DNA from: Roseivirga sp. UBA7431
GTDB lineage: Bacteria > Bacteroidota > Bacteroidia > Cytophagales > Cyclobacteriaceae
Direction of reading: 5' to 3'
Assembly (NCBI GenBank): GCA_002477595.1
Contig: DLQN01000137.1
Location: 7,733-14,048 of the forward strand
Length of the DNA stretch: 6,316 bases
Shown: one piece after another, positions 1-6,316 of the stretch
Position numbering within the stretch: the first letter of the stretch is position 1
How the letters are laid out: the number at the start of each line of letters is the position of its first letter
Position numbers and translations under genes: made by a program
Notes under the pieces: generated by a model
Seen by the model: only the letters and a program-made list of their open reading frames with translations
Told to the model about the DNA's origin: nothing
The model's database searches: none

Positions 1-1672
1 CGCCAAAGGCTTGAAATAGACTCAAATTACTGTTTGCCGTAAGAATCATGTAGTCGAATGGGCCAACTACAAAATCACCTATAGTTCCACCTGATAACTG
101 AAAACCCTTAAGGTTTATGGTATTCGGGGTGTTATTAAGCAACTCTATGTACTCATCGTTACTTTCGTTTGGTAGTACGGTCGGGTCTGGCTCGTGATCT
201 CCCGATGGGTCGGCAAATATTTCATTGATAATGAGCTGGCGTGGAAGTGTTGCGGTTTCATATTTAAAAGGTACTTGGAGGCTTTCGGCCTTAGCATTAC
301 CGCTGAGGTTCGTGACATTATTTATGCTGATTGTATACGTATTATTTACCAGTGGGCGATTGAGCCTTATGTTGATGAGGCTATCGGATTTTGAGAGGAG
401 TATCGGTTGAATATCAAAATTGAATCCGTAGTTGGCTAATAATTGGGCACTGCTATCCTCAATTTTTTGATTAAAAGTGAGCTCAATCTCTGTGGCAGAA
501 ACTACGGATAGCTCAGAGACTCCTAGTGGTAAATAGTTAAACGACACCCTTAAGTTTTCAGCGAATGCCAAAGCCGATTTGTCTCTTAGCCCGTTCATCA
601 CAAGCACATAAGTTTCTTCTTCGAGAGGTTCCGCTAGAGAGAGTGTTATTTTGCTTTTTATACTTTCATCTAACGCAATGTGTAATGGATGACCAATGTC
701 TGGACTTATGGAATAGTAATCAGAAATTTTTGCTGCAGCTGTGTCTAGATCAAGGTTGAATTCCAATTCTATGGTCTGCTTATCAATTATGCTAAGGGCA
801 ATAACTTGAAGCGGTTCAATAAAGGAAAAGCTGGCCTTTAAGGTATCAGAGAGTGTGTTAGTGGAAGCCTCTCCTATACCGAAAGCGGCTACTTCGTAAG
901 GTCCATTTGAAAGGGTAGAAGTGAGGAGCTGAACCGTATTTGGATCGATCAGTAACGCTTCGCCAATCGTGATGCCATTATCAATAGTATAGTTCGTACT
1001 GTTTTCGGCCGAGGCCTTTATAATTGCCTGGTTAAACTTCAAAAGTACAGTTCGATGAGTCTCTGCCTTGGCGGAGGTCAACGCGAGCGGCAGTACTTGA
1101 CTTTCAATTAAAAAGTCATCAATAACCAACTCTGCAGAAGACCCCAATCCGCTTCCTCGTTCTGCAACCATTTTTACAATCACATTGGGGATTCCACTCG
1201 CTTCAGCAGGCAATTCGTAGGTGTATTGCGCATACGCTGTTGAGTCGTTATTGGGAAAAGTGGTTGCATCTCCGATGGGTACAGGCGTTGTATATGTTAC
1301 TCCTCCATCTATGGAAGTAGAGAAGCTTAATAGTATCGGACGAGAGGATGTGGAGGAGCCATTTTGCTTTGAGAAAGCATAGAATGAAATTTTAGGATTG
1401 TTGATTTCAGAAAGGTTTAAGGAGATTTCGGTGGTGCCCTTAAAGCTTGAGGTTGGAATAATATTTAGCGATTGATTACCTGTTCTTGGATCACTTCCCG
1501 CAAAGATCCTATTGCTAGCGGCAACCGTATTACCTTTCCAGTTGATTATAAAATCTACATTACTGCCCGTGTTAAACGATTGCTCGAAACTTTCCGTATA
1601 GGGAAAACTGTTGACCTGACTTAACAGTATATTTGTGCATAGCACGAATAAGATGCTCAGTATAAACCTCAT
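1..1672 (-). CDS. Secreted multidomain protein with MAM-like, three Ig-like and lamin-tail domains (C-terminus cut off by window edge)
   Basis: An uninterrupted minus-strand frame runs from the ATG at 1672-1670 to the left edge, giving 557 residues with no stop; I translated it line by line. Residues 1-18 (MRFILSILFVLCTNILLS) form a signal peptide; Cys12 is not in a proper lipobox, so this is probably a soluble or cell-surface export rather than a lipoprotein. Residues about 22-190 resemble the MAM/choice-of-anchor jelly-roll modules of Bacteroidota exoproteins (starts FPYTESFEQ, ends ELVIDDFLIES). Residues about 191-287, 288-380 and 381-471 are three successive Ig-like (SbsA/Big-type) domains, each with a 'T/E-I-x-L-x-F-N' strand and an 'NY' or 'DYY' step. 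From about 478 a lamin-tail domain begins (LIINEIFADPSGD, then DEYIELLNNT and LKGFQLSGG). Such proteins usually end in a T9SS or gliding-type sorting domain, which would lie outside the window. The molecular role is unknown; adhesion, or carriage of an enzyme domain further on, is inference. No ribosome-binding site is obvious. Confidence 0.9.
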   Translation of the reverse strand, partial: MRFILSILFVLCTNILLSQVNSFPYTESFEQSFNTGSNVDFIINWKGNTVAASNRIFAGSDPRTGNQSLNIIPTSSFKGTTEISLNLSEINNPKISFYAFSKQNGSSTSSRPILLSFSTSIDGGVTYTTPVPIGDATTFPNNDSTAYAQYTYELPAEASGIPNVIVKMVAERGSGLGSSAELVIDDFLIESQVLPLALTSAKAETHRTVLLKFNQAIIKASAENSTNYTIDNGITIGEALLIDPNTVQLLTSTLSNGPYEVAAFGIGEASTNTLSDTLKASFSFIEPLQVIALSIIDKQTIELEFNLDLDTAAAKISDYYSISPDIGHPLHIALDESIKSKITLSLAEPLEEETYVLVMNGLRDKSALAFAENLRVSFNYLPLGVSELSVVSATEIELTFNQKIEDSSAQLLANYGFNFDIQPILLSKSDSLINIRLNRPLVNNTYTISINNVTNLSGNAKAESLQVPFKYETATLPRQLIINEIFADPSGDHEPDPTVLPNESNDEYIELLNNTPNTINLKGFQLSGGTIGDFVVGPFDYMILTANSNLSLFQAFG

Positions 1673-1744
1673 GTGTGTTAATTGTTACTTTAATATAAGA
1701 AACTTGAATTATACGAACTAATTAATAAGCGTAAAGAGATAGAA
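1673..1744. promoter_or_regulatory. Divergent promoter region between the lamin-tail gene and asd
   Basis: These 72 bases separate two divergently read starts (minus strand from 1672, plus strand from 1745), so both promoters must lie here or reach into the genes. The stretch is strongly AT-rich. On the minus strand a TATAAT (1713-1708) sits 16 nt downstream of TTTACG (1735-1730), which resembles a general sigma-70 site with a leader of about 30 nt. I could not find a convincing Bacteroidota-type TTTG/TAnnTTTG pair on either strand. The purine-rich GTAAAGAGATAGAA just before asd is at best a weak ribosome-binding region, as expected for this phylum. That promoters are present is well founded from layout; the exact elements are guesses. 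Confidence 0.4.
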
Positions 1745-2737
1745 ATGAAAATTGCCGTTGTTGGAGCGACAGGACTTGTAGGAGGAGAGATTCTAGAAGT
1801 TTTAGAAGAGAGAAATCTTCAATTTGATGAATTGTATCTGGTGGCATCTGCTAGGTCTGCAGGTACAAAGAAGATATTTAAGGGTAAAGAATACACCATT
1901 ATTACTTTGGAAGATGCAGTTCTTCTCAAACCCGATTTTGCCATTTTCTCAGCTGGCGGAAGCACTTCTCTGGAGTGGGCTCCTAAGTTTGCTGAAGTAG
2001 GTACCACAGTAGTTGACAACTCTTCTGCTTGGAGAATGAGTCCTGATCATAAATTGATTGTACCAGAGATTAATGCCGATCAATTGACAGCTGACGATAA
2101 GATTATCGCCAACCCCAATTGCTCAACTATTCAAATGGTGGTTGCTTTAGCACCCTTGAGAGAACGATTTGGGATTAAAAGAATTGTTGTATCCACCTAT
2201 CAGTCCGTAACAGGATCTGGTAAAGCTGCGGTAGATCAAATGATGAATGAGCGCAATGGCTTAGTCGGAGAAATGTGCTATCCTCATAGGATTGATATGA
2301 ATGCGTTGCCTCACATAGATGTCTTCCAAGAGAACGGTTACACCAAAGAAGAGATGAAGATGATCAACGAGACGAAGAAAATCTTCAGTGATGATACAAT
2401 TGCGATTACAACAACCACTGTACGGATTCCCACCATGGGAGGTCATTCAGAAGCGATCAATGTTGAGTTTAAGGAAGACTTTGAGTTAGCCGAAGTGAGA
2501 CAAATCTTGGGCAATACGGAAGGAATTATCCTTCAAGATGATCCAAGCAAAAACCTTTATCCTATGCCGCTGACAGCGCATAAAAAGGACGAAGTCTTTG
2601 TCGGTAGACTGAGAAGAGATGAGAGTCAGCCAAATACATTGAACATGTGGGTAGTAGCTGATAACCTTAGAAAAGGAGCAGCGACCAATGCTGTTCAGAT
2701 CGTTGAATATTTGCAGAAGCAAATGCGATCCGTTTGA
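1745..2737 (+). CDS. asd: Aspartate-semialdehyde dehydrogenase
   Basis: Cytoplasmic NADPH-dependent enzyme that reduces L-aspartyl-4-phosphate to L-aspartate 4-semialdehyde, the branch-point step toward lysine/diaminopimelate, threonine and methionine. The 330 residues match the usual length of the shorter bacterial Asd form. Visible signatures: the N-terminal Rossmann dinucleotide loop GATGLVGGE (8-16); the 'FSAGGSTS' segment (68-75); the catalytic cysteine Cys126 in PNCST (124-128); 'TYQSVTGSGK' (151-160) lining the active site; Arg227 and the catalytic His234 within RIPTMGGHSE (227-236), which bind substrate and act as acid/base; and the C-terminal 'MWVVADNLRKGAATNA' helix region. No key residue is missing. 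The ATG at 1745 places the Rossmann strand at residue 2, as is normal. It is the first gene of an apparent two-gene unit: its TGA stop overlaps the next gene's TTG start by 4 nt. Confidence 0.97.
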   Translation: MKIAVVGATGLVGGEILEVLEERNLQFDELYLVASARSAGTKKIFKGKEYTIITLEDAVLLKPDFAIFSAGGSTSLEWAPKFAEVGTTVVDNSSAWRMSPDHKLIVPEINADQLTADDKIIANPNCSTIQMVVALAPLRERFGIKRIVVSTYQSVTGSGKAAVDQMMNERNGLVGEMCYPHRIDMNALPHIDVFQENGYTKEEMKMINETKKIFSDDTIAITTTTVRIPTMGGHSEAINVEFKEDFELAEVRQILGNTEGIILQDDPSKNLYPMPLTAHKKDEVFVGRLRRDESQPNTLNMWVVADNLRKGAATNAVQIVEYLQKQMRSV

Positions 2738-3933
2738 TTAATCAGCTCACCAAACCGGAAATTCAAGAATTCATAAAGGATCATCTTTATGATGAACCTT
2801 CATCATTAATGCTAAAAGCCAATCATTACCCCGATTGGCCAATGAAGCTCATTGTTGAGCAAATTCAAGCAAAGCGAAAGGCCAAGACTAAGCTCCCTTC
2901 TTGGTTTAAAACACGTGGTCTGATTTACCCTCCAGTACTATCAATGGAGCAATGTTCTTCAGAAAATACCGCTCGGTATAAAATGAGTTTGATTAATGCA
3001 GGACTACAAATGATCGACTTGACAGGAGGCTTCGGTGTTGATTTTGCATTTCTTTCGGAGAAGTTTTCAAAGGCTCATTACGTAGAAAGACAAGCCGAAC
3101 TGGTAGAGCATGCTAAATATAATTTCAACCTATTAGGTCTTACTGGTTTTGAAGCACACCATGGGCAATCGGAAGAATTTTTAACTAGCCAAGACAATTT
3201 TGATCTGATCTATTTAGATCCAGCCAGGAGAGACGACCATAATGAAAAGGTAGTTAGGCTCGAAGACTGCGAGCCAAATGTAATTTCTTTACTTCCTAAA
3301 CTATTGTCAAAAGCAAAGCAAGTCATGCTTAAGACATCGCCTTTGCTTGATATTAAAGGAGCTATTCAGCAATTGGGTTCAGTGGCTAAGGTTCACGTGA
3401 TCGCAGTTGCAAACGAAGTTAAAGAACTGGTTTTCTTACTAGATAATAATTCTGAACGTACCCCTCAGATTCATTGCATTAACCTAAAAGGCAATAACAA
3501 GGAGGTGTTTGACTTCACTTTTGATGCTGAAGAAAGGGCCACTTCAAGCTTTAATGAAGTACAAGCATACCTTTACGAACCGAACGCTTCTATTCTGAAG
3601 GCTGGGGCCTTTAAAACTATTGGTAATGCGTTTGGATTGAAGAAGCTAGAAGTTAACACGCATCTATACACATCTTCTGATTTGATCGAAGGCTTCCCAG
3701 GACGCACCTTCCGTGTACTCGACAAGATTTCCTTAAACAAGAAGGTCTTGAAACATCATTTCCCGGAAATGAAGGCGAATATCACCGTCCGAAACTTCCC
3801 TATGACGGTGGCACAAATTAGAAAGAAGAGTGGCCTAAAAGAGGGAGGTGATCAATATCTTTTTGGAGCTACTGATCAATCAGGAAAGCAATTGATCTTA
3901 TGTGAGAAAATAGATGCTCGACAGGATCAATAA
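2734..3933 (+). CDS. Class I SAM-dependent methyltransferase with THUMP-like C-terminal domain (PG_1098-like family)
   Basis: A 399-residue predicted cytoplasmic methyltransferase of a family widespread in Bacteroidota. Residues about 1-90 form the family's conserved N-terminal part (QEFIKDHL, KAKTKLPSW, then PPVLSMEQCSSE). The Rossmann methyltransferase core follows: motif I DLTGGFGVD (95-103) binds SAM, acidic motif II is around YVERQAEL (116-123), and the catalytic-type motif IV is LIYLDPARRD (158-167). A ferredoxin-like/THUMP-like RNA-binding region spans roughly 280-390 (TVRNFPMTVAQIRKKSGLK, then GGDQYLFGAT). RNA is the likely substrate, inferred from the THUMP-like part; the target is unknown. 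The start is a TTG at 2734 in a TTGA overlap with the asd stop. It places 'INQLTKPEIQEFI' where I recall family members beginning, whereas the first ATG, codon 26, would delete a conserved helix. The frame is open only back to 2707 with no better start. The overlap suggests translational coupling to asd; a functional link is not evident. Its last 36 nt overlap the convergent small gene. Confidence 0.88.
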   Translation: MINQLTKPEIQEFIKDHLYDEPSSLMLKANHYPDWPMKLIVEQIQAKRKAKTKLPSWFKTRGLIYPPVLSMEQCSSENTARYKMSLINAGLQMIDLTGGFGVDFAFLSEKFSKAHYVERQAELVEHAKYNFNLLGLTGFEAHHGQSEEFLTSQDNFDLIYLDPARRDDHNEKVVRLEDCEPNVISLLPKLLSKAKQVMLKTSPLLDIKGAIQQLGSVAKVHVIAVANEVKELVFLLDNNSERTPQIHCINLKGNNKEVFDFTFDAEERATSSFNEVQAYLYEPNASILKAGAFKTIGNAFGLKKLEVNTHLYTSSDLIEGFPGRTFRVLDKISLNKKVLKHHFPEMKANITVRNFPMTVAQIRKKSGLKEGGDQYLFGATDQSGKQLILCEKIDARQDQ

Positions 3934-4068
3934 CGAACTACCATAATACTTCAGCACCAAGAGTCGGTTCTGTTTGCTCATCCACCAGAGTGCCCGCCAA
4001 GGGCTGATCAGTCCTAGAGCGAGGATGGCGATGTTCCCCCAAATGATAAATAGTAATATGTTTTGCAT
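3898..4068 (-). CDS. Small two-helix membrane protein, function unknown
   Basis: A 56-residue protein if started at the ATG at 4068-4066. A hydrophobic segment at 3-22 (ILLFIIWGNIAILALGLI) is followed by a Trp-rich bend PWRALWW (23-29), a basic stretch MSKQNR (30-35) and a second hydrophobic segment at about 36-55. It should be an inner-membrane hairpin. An in-frame ATG further upstream (4101) would add 11 residues, but those codons lie inside the infB terminator hairpin, so the shorter form is preferred. The PWRALWW…QNR…LKYYG pattern looks constrained rather than random, and short proteins of this sort occur in Bacteroidota, but I cannot name a family. The start lies directly after the terminator's T-run, so expression would need read-through from infB or an unrecognised promoter. 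The 3' end overlaps the convergent methyltransferase gene by 36 nt. It could still be a chance ORF. Confidence 0.6.
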   Translation of the reverse strand: MQNILLFIIWGNIAILALGLISPWRALWWMSKQNRLLVLKYYGSSLLILSSIYFLT

Positions 4069-4098
4069 AAAAAAACCCTGACTGTTAGAGTCAGGGTT
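4069..4098 (-). terminator. Rho-independent terminator of infB
   Basis: Read on the minus strand, AACCCTGACT (4098-4089) and AGTCAGGGTT (4083-4074) form a perfect 10-bp stem around a 5-nt loop (CTAAC at 4088-4084). It is followed without a gap by a T-run to 4069: seven Ts in all, the first two paired in the stem. The hairpin begins 21 nt past the infB stop, the normal place for an intrinsic terminator. Read on the plus strand the hairpin is followed by CAATATATCG with no T-run, so it should act in one direction only and not end the asd-methyltransferase transcript. Confidence 0.9.
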
Positions 4099-4112
4099 CA
4101 ATATATCGATTT

Positions 4113-4131
4113 AGAACTTTTATAAAGTTCT
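4113..4131. repeat. Short perfect inverted repeat over the infB stop codon
   Basis: AGAACTTT (4113-4120) and AAAGTTCT (4124-4131) are perfect 8-nt inverted copies separated by TAT. The element spans the last three sense codons of infB and its TAA stop (4122-4120) and lies about 15 nt before the terminator stem. It is AT-rich, has no T-run of its own, and could form a weak hairpin. Whether it matters is unknown; it may be chance. Confidence 0.4.
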
Positions 4132-6316
4132 CTTCACTTCTTGAATTTCGAATCCTTCGATGATATCACCTTCGACAATATCGTTGAAGCTCTTAATGCT
4201 CAAACCACATTCGTAACCTGATTTCACTTCAGCTACATCGTCTTTGAAACGTTTCAATTGACCGATGTTACCCGTGTAGGCTACTATACCATCTCTGATT
4301 AGTCGAATCTGATTGTTTCGCTTCACGAATCCATCAGTTACATAACAACCTGCAACGGTACCCACTTTCGAAATCTTGAAGACTTCACGTACTTCGATGT
4401 TACCCGTGATAACTTCTTTCTCAGTCGGCTCAAGTAGACCTTCCATTGCATCTTTGAGCTCATTAATAGCATCGTAGATGATAGAGTATAATCTGATTTC
4501 GATTTCCTCGGCTTCTGCAATTTTTCTTGCACCACCAGAAGGCCTCACTTGGAAACCAATGATGATTGCATCAGAGGCACTTGCAAGTAATACATCCGAC
4601 TCAGAAATCTGACCTACCGCTTTATGAATGATGTTCACTTGAACTTCTTCTGTAGAAAGTTTTAGTAATGAATCACCCAATGCTTCAATAGAACCGTCTA
4701 CGTCACCTTTTACGATTACGTTAAGCTCCTTAAAGTTTCCAACGGCAAGACGTCTACCAATCTCGTCCAGCGTAATGTGTTTCTTAGTACGAACACTTTG
4801 TTCACGCATGATTTGCTCACGTTTATTAGCAATTTCTCTGGCCTCGCGGTCAGTATCCATCACATTAAAACGATCACCAGCTTGAGGTGCTCCATCCAAT
4901 CCCAGCATTTGAACTGGTGTTGCAGGACCGACTTTTTCGAGTCTGTTTCCTCTGTGGTCATACATGGCTTTCACTTTTCCGAAATGAGACCCTGCTAATA
5001 CAACATCTCCAATCTTCATAGTACCACCCTGAACCATTACCGTAGATAGGTAACCTCTTCCCTTATCAAGAGAAGCTTCAATTACAGTTCCTACAGCATT
5101 TTTATTAGGATTTGCCTTGAGCTCAAGTAATTCAGCTTCCAGCAATACTTTTTCCAATAATTCGTCAATGCCTTCACCGGTTTTTGCCGATACTTCTTGG
5201 CATTGATATTTACCGCCCCAATCCTCAACAAGGATATTCATTTGAGAAAGCTCCTCTTTGATTTTGTCAGAGTTGGCGTTTGGCTTATCAATTTTGTTAA
5301 TCGCAATTACAATAGGCACTTCAGCTACTTGGGCGTGATTGATTGCCTCTTTTGTTTGAGGCATCACGTTGTCGTCAGCTGCTACTACGATAATTACTAC
5401 ATCTGTGATTTTAGCACCACGCGCACGCATCGCTGTAAAAGCTTCGTGACCCGGTGTATCAAGGAATGCTATTTTTTTACCTGCTTTGGTCATTACATCG
5501 TATGCACCAATGTGTTGGGTAATACCACCGGCTTCACCTGCAGTCACATTTGCGTCACGGATATAATCAAGCAAGGATGTCTTACCATGGTCAACGTGAC
5601 CCATAATGGTCACAACAGGCGGACGTGGTTGCAGGCTTTCCGCCGGATCATCATCACCACCAAGGCCAATTTCGATATCCGATTCAGATACACGCTGGAT
5701 CCGGTGCCCAAATTCGCCAGCGACCAATTCAGCGGTTTCACCATCAATCGCTTGTGTTGCGGTTGCCATGATGTTCAGCTTCATCAGCTCTTTCACCACA
5801 TCAGCGGTACGCTCGGCCATCCGGTTTGCCAATTCACCAACGGTAATGCTGTCAGGAATAATCACATCACGAAGCTGTTTGACCTGTGGCTGTTCTTCGC
5901 GCATCCGCGCCCGCTCACGCTGGCGCTTGACCGACGCAAGCGAACGCTGGCGACGGCTATCATCACCCGACAAAGCCTGCGTAATGGTCATCTTACCTGA
6001 TTGGCGACGACCCGCAGCTTCGCGGCGTGGTGCTGGGCGGCGTGGTGCCATTTCTTCAGCTTCACGGCGACGGCGATTTTGCATTTCGGTTGGCGTTGGA
6101 CCAAATTTATTGGCCGCTGTTGCCGCATCGCTTGGCGCATCTTCAGTAACCTGACGGCGCGCAGCATGGGCATCGGTATGTTTTTTATTCTCTTCACTGC
6201 GGCGACGTTCTTCACCAGCCTCGATTTCCTGCAATTCAGCAAGTTCGGCAGCGCGGCGCGCAGCAATCGGATCAAGCGGCACTTCGGGTTCGGGTGCGGC
6301 TTCTGGCACAGCGGCT
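4120..6316 (-). CDS. infB: Translation initiation factor IF2 (5' end cut off by window edge; apparently chimeric)
   Basis: IF2 is the cytoplasmic GTPase that brings initiator fMet-tRNA to the 30S subunit and promotes subunit joining. About 731 residues are visible, ending in the TAA at 4122-4120; the frame stays open through 6315, so the true start lies beyond the window (the GTG at 6309 is only an internal codon). Numbering from that codon: a charged, Ala/Arg-rich linker (1-105); [12 protein letters not shown] (106-117) and an Arg-rich helix; an IF2_N-type domain (about 148-207); G1 GHVDHGKT (237-244), G2 GGITQHIG (261-268), G3 DTPGHE (284-289), G4 NKID (338-341) and G5 SAK (374-376). Domain II, domain III ([16 protein letters not shown], 529-544) and the fMet-tRNA-binding C-terminal domain follow ([16 protein letters not shown], 639-654; RLIRDGIV, 669-676). 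Every GTPase motif is intact. Residues before G1 look alphaproteobacterial and residues after it look Bacteroidota-like, so the reading frame as a whole may not exist in any cell. Confidence 0.96.
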   Translation of the reverse strand, partial: AAVPEAAPEPEVPLDPIAARRAAELAELQEIEAGEERRRSEENKKHTDAHAARRQVTEDAPSDAATAANKFGPTPTEMQNRRRREAEEMAPRRPAPRREAAGRRQSGKMTITQALSGDDSRRQRSLASVKRQRERARMREEQPQVKQLRDVIIPDSITVGELANRMAERTADVVKELMKLNIMATATQAIDGETAELVAGEFGHRIQRVSESDIEIGLGGDDDPAESLQPRPPVVTIMGHVDHGKTSLLDYIRDANVTAGEAGGITQHIGAYDVMTKAGKKIAFLDTPGHEAFTAMRARGAKITDVVIIVVAADDNVMPQTKEAINHAQVAEVPIVIAINKIDKPNANSDKIKEELSQMNILVEDWGGKYQCQEVSAKTGEGIDELLEKVLLEAELLELKANPNKNAVGTVIEASLDKGRGYLSTVMVQGGTMKIGDVVLAGSHFGKVKAMYDHRGNRLEKVGPATPVQMLGLDGAPQAGDRFNVMDTDREAREIANKREQIMREQSVRTKKHITLDEIGRRLAVGNFKELNVIVKGDVDGSIEALGDSLLKLSTEEVQVNIIHKAVGQISESDVLLASASDAIIIGFQVRPSGGARKIAEAEEIEIRLYSIIYDAINELKDAMEGLLEPTEKEVITGNIEVREVFKISKVGTVAGCYVTDGFVKRNNQIRLIRDGIVAYTGNIGQLKRFKDDVAEVKSGYECGLSIKSFNDIVEGDIIEGFEIQEVKRTL
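5600..6316 (-). other. GC-rich, alphaproteobacterial-like segment of infB (suspected foreign or chimeric DNA)
   Basis: By hand count, the 60-base lines starting at 5881 and 6001 are each about 68% GC, against about 40% at 5041, 38% at 5461 and 47% at 4861 and 5521. The encoded peptide has alphaproteobacterial IF2 hallmarks: [11 protein letters not shown]…[17 protein letters not shown], then [37 protein letters not shown] and [17 protein letters not shown] Bacteroidota IF2 should instead carry its own IF2_N version, with a 'LDAET…ADEFGY'-type ending. Codons here favour G/C at third positions, unlike all other genes in the window. The left limit is approximate: the change could lie anywhere from about 5500 to 5625, because the protein there is nearly invariant across bacteria. 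Confidence 0.75.

Noticed and set aside
194..759. Several 60-70 codon plus-strand frames
   Set aside because: All are antisense to the continuous 557-residue minus-strand exoprotein, which has a signal peptide and coherent domains.
4074..4098. Bidirectional terminator serving the plus-strand asd-methyltransferase unit
   Set aside because: On the plus strand the stem is followed by CAATATATCG with no T-run, so only minus-strand termination is supported.
4069..4101. Longer 67-residue start for the small membrane protein
   Set aside because: The extra 11 codons are the terminator hairpin and its T-run read as protein; the ATG at 4068 begins the hydrophobic segment directly.
5197..6000. 267-codon open frame on the plus strand
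   Set aside because: It lies fully antisense to infB, whose GTPase motifs are unmistakable. Its translation is Cys/His-rich with no domain I recognise, as expected from an antisense shadow.
5606..6154. 182-codon open frame on the plus strand, Arg/Ser-rich
   Set aside because: Antisense to the GC-rich part of infB; high GC lengthens chance open frames, and the low-complexity translation mirrors the Arg/Ala-rich IF2 linker.
1..6316. CRISPR array, tRNA, rRNA, insertion sequence or riboswitch
   Set aside because: I saw no direct-repeat array, cloverleaf, transposase or inverted terminal repeats. The only gene-free stretch longer than a few tens of bases is the 72-bp divergent region, too short for a riboswitch ahead of asd.

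Overview
The window looks like a piece of a Bacteroidota genome, probably a marine Cytophagales-type bacterium. The left gene is a secreted lamin-tail/Ig-like protein of the kind common in that phylum. The methyltransferase belongs to the PG_1098-like family typical of it, and the C-terminal two thirds of the IF2 gene read as Bacteroidota IF2. Most of the window is moderately AT-rich with AT-rich intergenic DNA and no strong Shine-Dalgarno sequences, which also fits. The genus cannot be fixed from sequence reading alone.

Layout, left to right. Positions 1-1672 (minus strand) hold the first 557 residues of a large exported protein that runs off the left edge: signal peptide, a MAM/jelly-roll-like domain, three tandem Ig-like domains, then the start of a lamin-tail domain. 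A 72-bp AT-rich divergent promoter region follows. On the plus strand, asd (aspartate-semialdehyde dehydrogenase) overlaps by 4 nt the TTG start of a SAM-dependent methyltransferase with a THUMP-like C-terminus; the two form an apparent translationally coupled pair. Converging from the right on the minus strand are infB (translation initiation factor IF2, running off the right edge), its intrinsic terminator, and immediately beyond the terminator's T-run a 56-residue two-helix membrane protein gene. The 3' end of that small gene overlaps the 3' end of the methyltransferase gene.

The most notable observation is that infB appears to be a chimera. From about 4120 to about 5500-5600 it is AT-richer and Bacteroidota-like. 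From about 5600 to 6316 it is GC-rich and reads as an alphaproteobacterial IF2 N-terminal region. The switch falls at or near the nearly invariant G1 (P-loop) motif and keeps the frame. The likeliest explanation is a metagenomic assembly or amplification chimera at a conserved site; a real inter-phylum recombination is possible but less likely. I see no undescribed defence, mobile or RNA system here, and no tRNA, rRNA, CRISPR array or insertion sequence.
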